The position numbers were made by a program, and so were the translations under genes. 64,000 nucleotides of DNA from Bathynomus jamesi (lineage: Eukaryota; Arthropoda; Malacostraca; Isopoda; Cirolanidae), in assembly GCA_023014485.1 (NCBI GenBank), contig JAJOZX010005629.1:166501-230500 (forward strand), given 5' to 3'. How positions within the stretch are numbered: the stretch's first letter is position 1; each line of letters opens with the position of its first letter. The notes beneath the pieces are model-generated. The model made no database searches, was not told the DNA's origin, and saw only the letters and a list, made by a program, of their open reading frames with translations. This document shows positions 47,049 to 56,689 of this stretch, one piece after another.

Positions 47049-50000
47049 TAGGGTGGATCACTTTTCACTTTTTTTAAAACATTATAGCTGGTCAAAGTTT
47101 TTCCCATGATTTGTTTCAGTAGAAGTACACTGACACCATTTTTACCAAAATCGATCAATATTTAGGGGTCGCGCATCGACCTTGAGAATTTCAATTTTGG
47201 AAATTTGGCCAAATTGACAATTTTTTACTGAATAAAGATAAATCATCAAATGACCATATTTTCTGAATACTCTCAGTGAAAGAAATCCTCTCAGATAGGT
47301 CTGCATTTTAGGATAAGATAAAACGAATAAGGAAAGATCAAATGTATTTTGTATTAAAACGGTTTACCGATATCACTAAAGGCACTTATTCCGGTGCCCC
47401 TAACTAGGTTCAAAAACTGTATGAATCGTGGTTAGAACACACGTCGTCTTAAGGCGTACGCCATGTACTTTCTCTGCTAACTCCCTTTCCCTCTGCGCTA
47501 CGTCATCTTGGCAAGTGACGACTTCTTGAAGTCACCGAGTTCTTTCCGGCTCTTTTCCACGAGCTGAAGAAGACCCTGCAGCTGTGACTCGTCTTTTGTG
47601 ACAGTGTTCGCGTAATCTTCTATCAGTTTTATCCCTCTCTCTGCCACGTCGTTGGTAACTTTCAGATGCGAGATGACATTCTTCAGATCACAGTAGTTCT
47701 TATCTTGATTCCACTTATTCACCGGCAGAGTGAGCCACGTAGACGCGCACACCTGCAGGCCTGTGAACACGAACCACGATGGCTCATCGATCAGGTCCGG
47801 AAGGCGCGTCGTGTCATCAACCGAGACGTTGTCATACGTGAAGTCCTCGGGCACAGCGAGGCGGCACAGCTTCTTTGCCATCTCGTGCTTCACAGTGTCT
47901 TCCACTTTGTCACTGCAGAGGTCGAAAACGACGGTCTGAGGCCTCAGATACCACAAGTGCCGCCTGATCACTGCCAGTGAAGCCTCTGCAATCTCGCGAT
48001 CCACAGCCCTGTACTGCAGAAGACGCTGGTACAACACAAGGTCATTCAGCGGGGCATCAGCTGCGACAGGAGCCGCCAGCCAGGCAGGTGCGTAGAGGAG
48101 TGCAGTAAATAGTACCACTCTCTGAAGTTTCTGTACCAGCTCGTCGTCGAACTCCAGCTGACCGCTGAACATCAGGAACTTCGTGTAGTAGATGATCTGA
48201 AACGAATACGCACTGTGATGTATAAATACTGATACCACTCCATATAAGTTTGTTTAATGGTAAATTATTTATCTTATTATTTTCTGGTAGGGACTTCAAA
48301 TGGCTGTTTGCAGAAGGCAATACAATATTTAACTTCTAATTCAAAATACCAACCTTGGCCATCCACCTCGCATGATGGTAGGCTCCTGGGCGCATGAAGT
48401 GTGTGCCACGACGTGGCTGGGCCCCGAGTACCAGGAGTGTAATCTCCGCCACTTCTCGGTAGTCTTCTCTGACAAGACCAGAAGCGGTGCCGAGGAACTT
48501 GACTGCCTCATCTCGGAGCTCCATCAGCCACGTCACCTCCGCCAAATGCTCGATCTCCAACTCGCGATAAGTCGAGAGGTCGAGCTTGTCCCACCTGAAA
48601 GGGGGGTTATGAAAATATTGCATGAAAACGACTGAAGTTTCCCTTTTCGACTGCTATTAACATCATTAGTAGAAGGACGCTGATATCTCAATTGCTCTGA
48701 AGGCAAAAAATCATTGGAGAAAACAAATGCGCCTTAGACTTGAAATTCACCTTCTCCTCAGATACTGGAACAAAGGTTCAGTTGGTGCTGTGGTTCTTCC
48801 AAACGCGGTGATGACCACTGCCCACACGATGAGCTCCATAACGTGATGGCGACAGCCCAGCTGGAAGAGCGGTTTACCAAGCATGTTCTCCAGCCGGACC
48901 ACCGCACCCTGCACCCTCCCCGTATTGGAGGAAGTTGTGTCGAAGCACAGTCCAATCACGTTGTTCTCGCATCCCCAGTCTTTGAGAGCACGAAAGGTCG
49001 CCTGGGCCTGGGACAGACCGGTGCTGTCAGCAACAGTCGGAACGGCCAGCAACTTTCCTTCTATGCATTGGGGAGCTCCGGAGATGAGAATCGCCTGGCG
49101 GTGCTCCAATGTTCCAAGAGAGTCCTGAAACGTATGTCATACATGCCAATCTATTATCGTCCACTGGAATATGTCAATCCACTGTCGTCACTGGAACATG
49201 TTAATTCACTGTCGTCCACGGTGAGGGCAAAACTGACCTTGAATACTTTACCGTTCCAGTGGACGACAGCATGCCTCGGAGTACGAAGGATTTCTGCACA
49301 GCTGTCGACACTTCACAACGATGTGCCACTCTTCCACGGCGAGACATGTCCTTCGAGATACTGAATTTGTCCAGGTCTGCGGGCAGATCTGCCGAGCGTA
49401 GGACTGCCGCCACGACACTTGCCACCTATGTGCGAAATTGAAAGGAAATTGACAAGGATGCGTATGGTTTTTATGTGACAAAATAATCACTAAATTTTCC
49501 GTCGTTACGTCTATTATATCTTTGTCAAGGAAAGATCATTACTGATATATACACACCTGATTATTGGACATCCGGAAGCGATCAGCCACTTCAATAACAG
49601 CCGGTGCATTGAGGATGCGGTGAGGAAGGCTGATTGATACAGTTGATTCTCTCGGCTGTCGGTATGGTGGTTCTAGCTGTGATTCGGAGTTGCTCGATGA
49701 TCTGCTTTCTATAGATTCATCGTCGCTCTCAGCTTCGGTTCCTAATTTCATTTTTGAGGTGCCTGGCTCATCACGAGATTGTTGTCTTGAGAGTTGCCGT
49801 TTTCTCTTGACAACGAACACTTTATCATTCCCACTCATTGTTGCCTGGCGCAGGCCCCGTTGATCCTCATAAAATTTAATATCTTCTTGTTTGTTGTTGT
49901 CTGAGAGCAGTCGACTTTTCTGTATCTCTTCAATAGCATCGGGAGCTCCGATGTCCTAGAGCTTGTTCAGATTTTCTGAAAACTTCTCCCTGCCTTTTCC

Positions 50001-50866
50001 CGCGTCACTGTCTCTCATCTTGCTCTTCTGCAGCGAGCGCCACTCTTCCCACAGTAACTCCAGTTTTCTTTTGCAGTTACGCCTCGTGATCGTCTTTATA
50101 CGTGCCATGTTCCAAAATGCCAGAACATTGGCCACCGTGTCTTTTACGGCGGCCTTCCTCTCAGTAGTTTCCTGCTTGGCATAGAAGAAGTACTGGAGAA
50201 CTTGATGGGTGGTTGGCAATTTGGCACCACCGATCGAGGAAGATGGCTGACCAATTAAGAAGACGTCCGTGGCTGACCTTAGAGAAGGTGGTGCTGTTGT
50301 TGCTGCTTTCTCTTTTCCAGAATAAGTAACTTTCAGAGTCTTCCACCTCCTGGTTGTTAACAGTTTATCCATTGTACTAAAGTCTAGACTTATCAAACAA
50401 GAATCAATTGACACAGTTGATCTGTAAAAAGCAAACTGTGATTAGTAAAAATATTGGTCATAGACATAGCGTGTGTGTGTAATTGGGATTTTAGGATACG
50501 CCAGCTACTGATGCTATGATTACGTCCATAACGGGGGACAAATACGGTATTTTAGATTTTAATGTTATTTCTAGGTGAGTGTAACTTGTAAACCACTTGT
50601 CCGATCAACTTGGTAAGTATCTGAGAGGATTTCTTTCACTGAGAGGATTCAGAAAATATGGTCAATTGATGATTTATCTTTGTTCAGTAAAACATTGTCA
50701 ATTTGGCCAAATTTCCAAAATTGAAATTTTCAAGGTCGATGCGCGACCCCTAAATATTGATCGAGTTTGGTAAAAATGGTGTCAGTGTACTTCCACTGAA
50801 CCAAATCATGGAAAAAACTTTGACCAGCTATAATTTTAAAAAAAAAGTGAAAAGTGATCCACCCTA
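47049..50866 (-). mobile_element. 3.8-kb DNA transposon with 240-bp inverted repeats
   Basis: Ends are TAGGGTGGATCACTTTTCAC and its complement. The inverted repeats extend to about 47,300 and 50,625 and include TTAGGGGTCGCGCATCGACC in inverted form. TGAACAATA occurs just outside or overlapping both ends (47,042-47,050 and 50,871-50,879), consistent with an 8-9 bp target duplication. It encodes a spliced minus-strand protein. It inserted in an intron of gene copy 2. Confidence 0.88.
47498..50414 (-). pseudogene. Spliced transposase-like gene in the 3.8-kb element
   Basis: From 50,370 down: a frame starting MDKLLTTRRWKTLKVTYSGK ends at a TAG at 49,956 and continues to 49,550 (RKRQLSRQQSRDEPG, serine/glutamate-rich). 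An exon at about 49,434-49,252 has FSISKDMSRRGRVAHR. Exons 49,124-48,751, 48,594-48,354 and 48,196-47,498 have GT/AG boundaries. GLCFDTTSSNTGRVQG, CRHHVMEL and NDVAERGIKLIEDY supply acidic and CxxH-type motifs of an RNase H-like transposase. I recall similar proteins in cnidarians and aphids, but cannot name the superfamily. One stop prevents a fully open frame. Confidence 0.65.
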
Positions 50867-51974
50867 AAATTGAACAATAATGATTGGTTTCCTGTTAGGT
50901 TTACAATGAGAGTTTACTAAATATTCATGTTTTCTTTGCCTGTGGGATAGCAGGGCTTCAAATGAGCACTATAAAACAGTTCAGTGGCCTCCACGTGAAG
51001 GACTGCAACCAGGAAAGTAAAATGTACTCAGGGAACCTCTTTTGAAGCCTGACATAGTTCTGCTACCACCTCTCCATATTAAGTTGGGTCTAATTAAGCA
51101 GTTTGTAACTGCGTTAGATTTTGGAGGGGAAGTTTTCCAACAGATTCGGGTCATGTTCCCTAAACTCTCTGAGGCTAAAGTCAAGGCTGGCATCTTTGTA
51201 GGACCACAAGTCAAGGCGCTGTTGAATTCAAAGAACCCTGAAGCCAAGATGACTCCGATCGAAAATTAGGCTTGGTGTGCTTTTCGTGATGTGGTTCGTG
51301 GGTTTTTAGGCAACCATAAAGCACCAAACTATAAGGAGTTAGAGTCAAACTTGATTAAGTGCTATGGCAAAATGGGGTGCCGTATGTCTTTAAAATTACA
51401 CTATCTGCATTCACATCTAGACTTTTTTCGTGATAACCTGGGCGATGTGAGTGAAGAACATGGCGAAAGATTCCATCAAGATATTCAAACGATGGAGAAA
51501 AGGTATCAGGGCCATTGGGATGCTTCCATGATGGGAGACTACGTATGGTCGCTGATCAGAAAGGATAAGAATGTTCATACGCGAAAGTCGCGTTCTTCAG
51601 TCATTTTTAAGGAACGCACACTGCATAACGAGGCTTGTTATTCTCTTTTCGGTTCTCCTCATGATATATATCATATCCTTTGCACCATTTTGGGTTTGTC
51701 AAACAATTTTGGCTCAATAAACATTAATTTCCAATTGTGTTTTTATTTTCAGAAAATATTTGTTAGCCTTCTTTATATACTTTGCCATACGAAAAGTGTG
51801 ATAACCTATATTTTTGAAACGGTTGACGATAGAGCAAAACGAATATCATTTTTGGAACCAGCGCCCCGAAATCATTAAGAAACGACAGAAAAATCACAAT
51901 AAACAGAAAATTTTTCAAATTTTGTTACCCAGTGTTATTTGATCATATATATATATCCTATTGTATAAATATTA

Positions 51975-52750
51975 ATTAATAAACAGAACGATGTAATCGT
52001 GTTTTATTTATTCCTTGAACACTTTTATATCATTTGTTTCTAAAACAGAATAATTGAATAGATAAGTAACGTGGCTGACAGCTCAGCCAACTGTAACATA
52101 AGCTTATTTAAAATAAATAACGAATCTGGCAACTCAGCAGCCGACTGACTGAATAATATATAGAAGAAATAAATATTTAATGCTATCTAGCGCTATCTGG
52201 CAACTCTGCCAACTGGCTGATTAAACCAACTCGATGAATAGGGGCACTATAAGAGGCGGCGGACGGCTGAAGAAACCCATATGAGCTCGGCAATCAGCCG
52301 AGCAAAGACCCTCCTCTTCCTTTCTCTCTTCCTCTCTTGCTATCTCTTTCTGCTCCTTTGGGGGGTGAGGCGTCCCCTTCCGCCCCAAAGAGGTTCCCTT
52401 AGGATAGGCATGCCCCTTTGGGGGGTTCAGCTTGGGGGAGAACTCCGCCTCAAAGTCGCATACCCCTTGCAATCCCATTTTGGGGTTGGCAACAAAGATT
52501 GGCACTCCCATTTGGGGGAATCAGCTTGGGGATAACTCCAAGTTGTATACCCCTTGCAGTCCCATTTCGGGGCTGGCAACAAAAGGGGGCTGGGAATTTT
52601 TTCTTTTTTCTTTTTTGTAACAAAGGGGGGGGAAGGTTTGGCACTCTTGCAACAAAAGGGGATGGGGGTGGCACTCTTGCAACAAAGGGGGTGGGGGGAT
52701 TGGCACTCTTGCAACATTCCTGCACTCATCCATTTTGACACTATACTACT
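51975..52750 (-). repeat. Inner Polinton right terminal inverted repeat
   Basis: Read on the minus strand from 52,750 it matches the left repeat: AGTAGTATAGTGTCAAAATG, TTGCAAGAGTGCCA units with C-rich spacers, TTTGGGG-bearing 40-bp units (52,410-52,580) and CAGCCAGTTGGC words near 52,205. It ends with AATAAAACACGATTACATCG near 51,990. Confidence 0.88.
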
Positions 52751-53181
52751 CACACGCTCAAAATGTATCGGTGTGTTTGCGAAGAATGAAATATTGAAGT
52801 TGCCAAGTACGAGAAACTGGTACAGGATTATCGTTAACACCGACATTGTCGGGGGTGAGGGGATTCATTGCAATCTATTTTAAAAATAGGGAAAGAATGT
52901 ACTATTTTGACTCACTCGGCGCTCAGCCCTGGAATGATTCTGTGGTTGTGGAGTTTATTGAACAGATACATGTACCTGAGTTTGTATGGAACCCGTATCG
53001 CCTTCAAGGATATTATAGTAACACGTACGACCTCTCATTTCTCATGCACATGTCACGTGGGAAGGGATTTATAAATTTTTTAAAATTATTCGATTTGTGC
53101 GACACTGAAATGAACGATAAAAACGTATGCAGACAGAGAGAAAAAAGGTTCCCATATGTTACCACCCGCTGTATTGTGTAA

Positions 53182-53340
53182 AGGTGTATATCTATGTTGT
53201 GTAAAGTTGTATATACATTTGCAACTGTAAAATATACTCGTTAAGACTTATTTAATGGACACTGGTTCCGCTTTGTACATGTTTTCTACCATTTAATAAA
53301 TTAAATGAAAATACAATGTGTTTTGTTCTTAACCCCCCCC
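53182..53340. other. 3' junction of convergent genes (outer)
   Basis: The space between the protease end and the spliced gene, with TTAATAAATTAAATG near 53,296 and a C11 run followed by A9 at 53,332-53,353. A small match to 28,735-28,770 (ACATGTACAAA followed by G-rich bases) suggests a shared terminal exon or untranslated region. Confidence 0.4.
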
Positions 53341-54086
53341 CCCCAAAAAAAAACTTACATTAGTTCCTCGATGACCTGGCATCTCATTGGACCGGATGTG
53401 AGCCAATACCTCGACTTCTGTGTTCAGATCGCTGGTTTGGTTGTAGGGTAAAGCATCCATATCATTTATTTCCCTTTCATCAAACCGAAAAGTAGCTATA
53501 ACACGATCAAGTTCCGCATCGGTCCTATAAAGTTGATTAAAAATAAAGTTCAACTAAAGAGCTACAATAAAAGAAAATGCCACGAATTTTAAAAAAATAT
53601 AATAAAAAGCAGATAATCCTTAAAAATTTTGGTAATTTAAAAGTCCTACTGCCTGCTGTCTTTAAATTATCGAGAAAAGTATTATTAAAGCTCCACCATA
53701 TATATATATGCCGAAATAACCACGAAGGAAACAGCATAATTAATAGCCAGCGCACTAATTTACAGCTCAAAAGGAAGATTAGCTGGGTGTCTAATACATC
53801 TCTGAGAATAATTAAAAGCAAGTCCGCTAATTTACAGTTCAAAAGTAAGATTAGCTGGGTGTGCTATGCTCCGTCTGCCTGCAACGGGTCTCGAATCCGC
53901 AGACAAATCTTAATAGTTTTTAATATTTCTATTGTAAGTTTTTAATAGTTCTAAAATCCTAACTGTACAAGAAATGTTCAAATAAAAACACACCATATAT
54001 ATACATATATATATACAGTATATATATATATATATACACATATATATACACAGTGTGTATATATATATATATATATATATTACACA

Positions 54087-55387
54087 CAGGGTGTCCCAAA
54101 AGTCCCTATCTATTTTGTTGAAATAGGCTGAATTTCAAATGAATGTTTTAATGACATGATTGCATGCACCTTTCTAGACAAATACATGCATTAAATTTCT
54201 ATTTTAATTATTTTTAAATTTTTAATTAATTTTTTCAGATCCATATCATTGGTGATGGATGTGCATGAACGCATCAGAGGAATGAAATGTGAAATTAGAG
54301 AACGATTCTCAAGAAGGTTTCATAAGCCTGGACCGACAGATAAAGCAATTCGTAAATTGGTGAACAAATACAAAAGGACTGGATCTGTACATGATGAAGG
54401 AAGAAATGGACGCCCAAGAAGAGTACAACAAAACATTGAATCTGTTGGCATAATGTTCGAAGACGATCAAAGAATGTCAGTTCGCCAAGCATCCCACAGA
54501 TTGACCATACCCAAAACAACTGTTCACAGAATCTTGCGTTCGACGCTGAAGAAGTGTTATCACATTCAGCTGTTACAGCTTACACGAGGAAGACTTTCCA
54601 AAAACAGCAGCAATGCGTGCGGAACTGGTCGAACAAATCCAAAATAACAATTTAATGGACCACATTTTGTTTAGCGATGAGGCGACTTTTACACCTGTGG
54701 TAAAATCAATCGACATAATTATCGCATCTGGGCTAATGAAAAGCCAACTGAGTTCACTGAGTGGGAAAGAAACTCACCTAAAGTCAACGTGTGGCTTGGA
54801 ATGACGAAGTCTAAGATTTACGGGCCCTTTTTCTTTGCAGAGGCTAAAGTGACAGGGCCTGTTTACTTTGATATGCTTCAAAATTTTCTAGAACCTCAAC
54901 TTCTTGAAGATGGCATTCTCGACAATGTAGTTTTTCAGCAGGATGGGGCACTATGTCATTATGTCAGAATTGTTCAGATATACCTAAACGAGCGTTTTCC
55001 AAATCGTTGGATTAGACGTGGGGGAAATAGGCCCTGGGCAGCGCGATCTCTGGATTTGACCCCATTGGATTTCTTTGCTTGGGGTTTCATTAAATCAGAG
55101 GTCTATCGCAGAAATATTCGAGATTTACCAGATCTGCGAGATGATCGCATTAGGCAAGCAGTTGAGAAAATAACCCCTGAAATGCTCGGAAATGTGTTCC
55201 GCAATGCAGCTGACCGCTTAGAGATTTGCAGAAATACAGATGGAGCACATATGGAAACTACTAATTAAAGATTTTAATGGTGTAATACTTGTAATTTGTA
55301 TAGAAATACATCTGTATTCAGGTCAGTGTGAAATTTATTTGAAATTCAGCCTATTTCAACAAAATAGATAGGGACTTTTGTGACACC

Positions 55388-55390
<3 letters not shown>
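54087..55390 (+). mobile_element. Mariner-like transposon (CAGGGTGTCCC ends)
   Basis: Ends are CAGGGTGTCCCAAAAGTCCC and its complement, with inverted repeats of about 55 bp and AT microsatellite on both sides. It inserted into the intron of the outer spliced gene. Confidence 0.9.
54249..55268 (+). pseudogene. Mariner-like transposase, degraded
   Basis: The helix-turn-helix part has YKRTGSVHDEGRNGRPRR and MSVRQASHRLTIPKTTVHRI. The catalytic part has LFSDEATF, FQQDGALCH and SLDLTPLDFFAWG, with about 36 residues between the second and third aspartates, so it is a DDxD type with longer spacing than classic mariner. Three frames are needed, with breaks near 54,610 and 54,790. Otherwise close to full length (about 340 codons). 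Confidence 0.82.
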
Positions 55391-55425
<35 letters not shown>

Positions 55426-55620
55426 AAATATTCACGAAGGAAACAGAATAATTGAAAATATTTTTCACTTCGTTTTGTTACGGCTTTTTATAAGTTAACA
55501 CTGGTTGAAACGTTATACATAGACCGAGAATAAACACAAACTAGCTTTCAAAACAATTATTATGGCACCCATAAGTTAATTAACACTGAATGAACTGCAA
55601 TATGTATAATCACATATTAA
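55391..55620. other. Intron remainder of outer spliced gene
   Basis: It starts with a TA run and TGCCGAAATATTCACGAAGG, also present at 53,705 on the other side of the mariner-like insertion. No coding potential. Confidence 0.5.
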
Positions 55621-55844
55621 CTACTTACATCTCTCAGTCGTTAGCGGGAAATTCGTTCCCGCTGTCACAAATTTCTGAAACAACTTGCGTTGAGAGAAGT
55701 TAATTCTGTGACATCGCATTGAAAAGGTGGAGCGCAGCTGATGGGTAAAAATCTTGATCTTCAAACAAATCAGGAGAATTGTAGAGCGATAACTAACTCA
55801 TAGTGTATATTTGAAAAGCACTAAGCGAAAAAAACATACGAACT

Positions 55845-55930
55845 GAGGCTCTGAGATGAACTGTTCCCTTTTATAAAGGGGGCTTGTGACCAACCCACAA
55901 CCCACGATTCGCGAGCTTCCTATTGGCTGT
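55845..55930 (-). promoter_or_regulatory. Core promoter of the spliced gene (outer)
   Basis: On the minus strand: CCAATAGGA (55,918-55,926), GTGGGTTGGTC, TATAAAA (55,867-55,873) and CTCAGAGCCTCAGTTCG as initiator region. It matches the inner promoter in order and spacing. Confidence 0.72.
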
Positions 55931-56610
55931 CAGTGAATTTTAGGCGGAGATTAACGCGTAGGCCTGCATAGCGGCCAAACAGAGGTCCTGGGCGCCGCCC
56001 ACAGGGCTGTGATTGGTTGGCCCGTGAAATCTGGGGCGGCGTGTCAGATATTCCCATTCGTTGAGAGAGAGAAACGTTTTGTTTTTTGATCTTGTATTCG
56101 ACCGATAGAGAGAAAGAGTGAGAGAGAGAGGTAGATGAGGATGGTTTGTGAATCGGTTTATGGTGCCCCATCTTGAAATATAAAAGTGGAAGGTAATTTC
56201 AGATTCAATTATCTATGAAGAAAGCCGCTGTAAAAGTTTATTGTATCGCGGAATTCTTATACAATAAAATAAATAAATTTTAAAAAATAATCAACGCCTC
56301 ATCATGTGACTTTTCAGAGGAAATTGAAGACACGTGTGGGTGAAAATAGAGCGAATTATGGTATCCCTCTAAATTAGCTTCGTAAAATTTATTATGCCCT
56401 GTAAATTAAATCGTCTGGAACTGGAAATGGTTTTTGAAAAATATCACCTCAACTTTTCACAAAGACTCGTTTAATTATTGCTATTTAAAACTCGACCTTC
56501 TCATGGTTCTTATAATTAATGACCCGTTGCTGAGTCATATAATTTAATGGTGCACGTCTTATCTCGAATCATGGAAACCAGAGAAACGGCAATAAAGTAT
56601 TAGTTAAACA
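55931..56610. other. Upstream region of outer spliced gene
   Basis: It includes two further inverted CCAAT-type sites (near 56,014 and 55,922), a GAGAGAGA run at 56,105-56,130, and AT-rich sequence. No gene was recognised. Confidence 0.4.
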
Positions 56611-56640
56611 ACATATATATATATATATATACTGTATATA

Positions 56641-56686
<46 letters not shown>
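56611..56686. repeat. (AT)n microsatellite
   Basis: TA runs interrupted by CTG and TGT; the next Tc1 element inserted at its right edge. Confidence 0.93.

Positions 56687-56689
<3 letters not shown>

Larger units (their letters stand above)
46019..51880 (+). pseudogene. Cysteine-rich RNase H-like multi-exon gene, copy 2
   Basis: It starts MATRACKHSPDILCYVCG at 46,019; a TAA follows at once. The rest of exon 1 runs to 46,444 with CGSCRS, DCYYCMV and YPSIASSIAPVPHG. An intron (GTATCT to TTGCAG, ending 46,554) leads to exon 2 (VENEAAASSS, RDLGLTKSGSELLTSRL). A frameshift near 46,870 precedes EWRLFIDSS and HSVQM, ending before GTATGA at about 47,038. The 3.8-kb element then interrupts the intron. 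The C-terminal part (50,950-51,600) has LPPLHIKLGLIKQF and GERFHQDIQTMEKRY with a stop near 51,268. It lacks the part holding the CGDLK motif of copy 1. Confidence 0.7.
41210..51950 (+). other. 10.7-kb cargo region of the inner Polinton
   Basis: This block has no counterpart in the outer Polinton. It holds two tandem copies of a cysteine-rich spliced gene, each preceded by a similar AT-rich sequence (41,215-41,340 and 45,455-45,560), a hAT remnant in copy 1 and a 3.8-kb inverted-repeat element in copy 2. Whether it arrived as one piece is not clear. Confidence 0.6.
24922..52750. mobile_element. Inner Polinton (Maverick)
   Basis: Both ends, read inward, start AGTAGTATAGTGTCAAAATG. The six bases outside are CATACG on the left and CACACG on the right, a one-mismatch 6-bp target duplication as known for Polintons. 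Inside is the full set of Polinton genes plus about 10.7 kb of extra DNA (about 41.21-51.95 kb). Without that cargo the length is about 17.1 kb. It interrupts the protease gene of the outer Polinton. Confidence 0.92.
24872..53181 (+). pseudogene. Outer adenain-like protease, split by the inner Polinton
   Basis: The first 16 or so codons (from ATG at 24,872) lie left of the inner Polinton and the rest (52,751-53,181) right of it. The two parts meet exactly at the 6-bp target duplication. The family is a cysteine protease that matures capsid proteins. The right part has YYFDSLG and WNPYRLQ, but the region that holds the catalytic cysteine in the inner copy (ETCGLYY) reads NTYDLSF here. The histidine region (GIH) is followed by a short deletion and frameshift near 52,860. 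It was therefore disabled by both mutation and insertion. Confidence 0.88.
53359..55820 (-). pseudogene. Spliced Polinton gene with repeated exons (outer)
   Basis: Exon 1 (about 55,800-55,627) has YNSPDLFEDQDF, matching the inner exon 1. It has a stop at codon 3 and a frameshift, and ends GAGAT before GTAAGT. A later exon starts at 53,524 after TATAG with TDAELDRVIATF. If it ends at the GAGAT matching the inner exon 3, it is 144 bp (53,524-53,381), the same length; the donor there reads GC, and a GTAAGT lies 22 bp further on. A mariner-like element (54,087-55,390) occupies the intron. Two 75-bp repeats with AAGATTAGCTGGGTGT lie at 53,750-53,865. Function unknown. Confidence 0.6.

Noticed and set aside
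48843..49364. 173-residue plus-strand frame
   Set aside because: It is antisense to the better supported minus-strand exon with CFDTTSSNTG and splice sites.
53577..53945. 122-residue frame with two QLKRKISWV-like repeats
   Set aside because: It lies in the intron of the outer spliced gene and the repeat reflects a 75-bp tandem DNA duplication; no start context or homologue.
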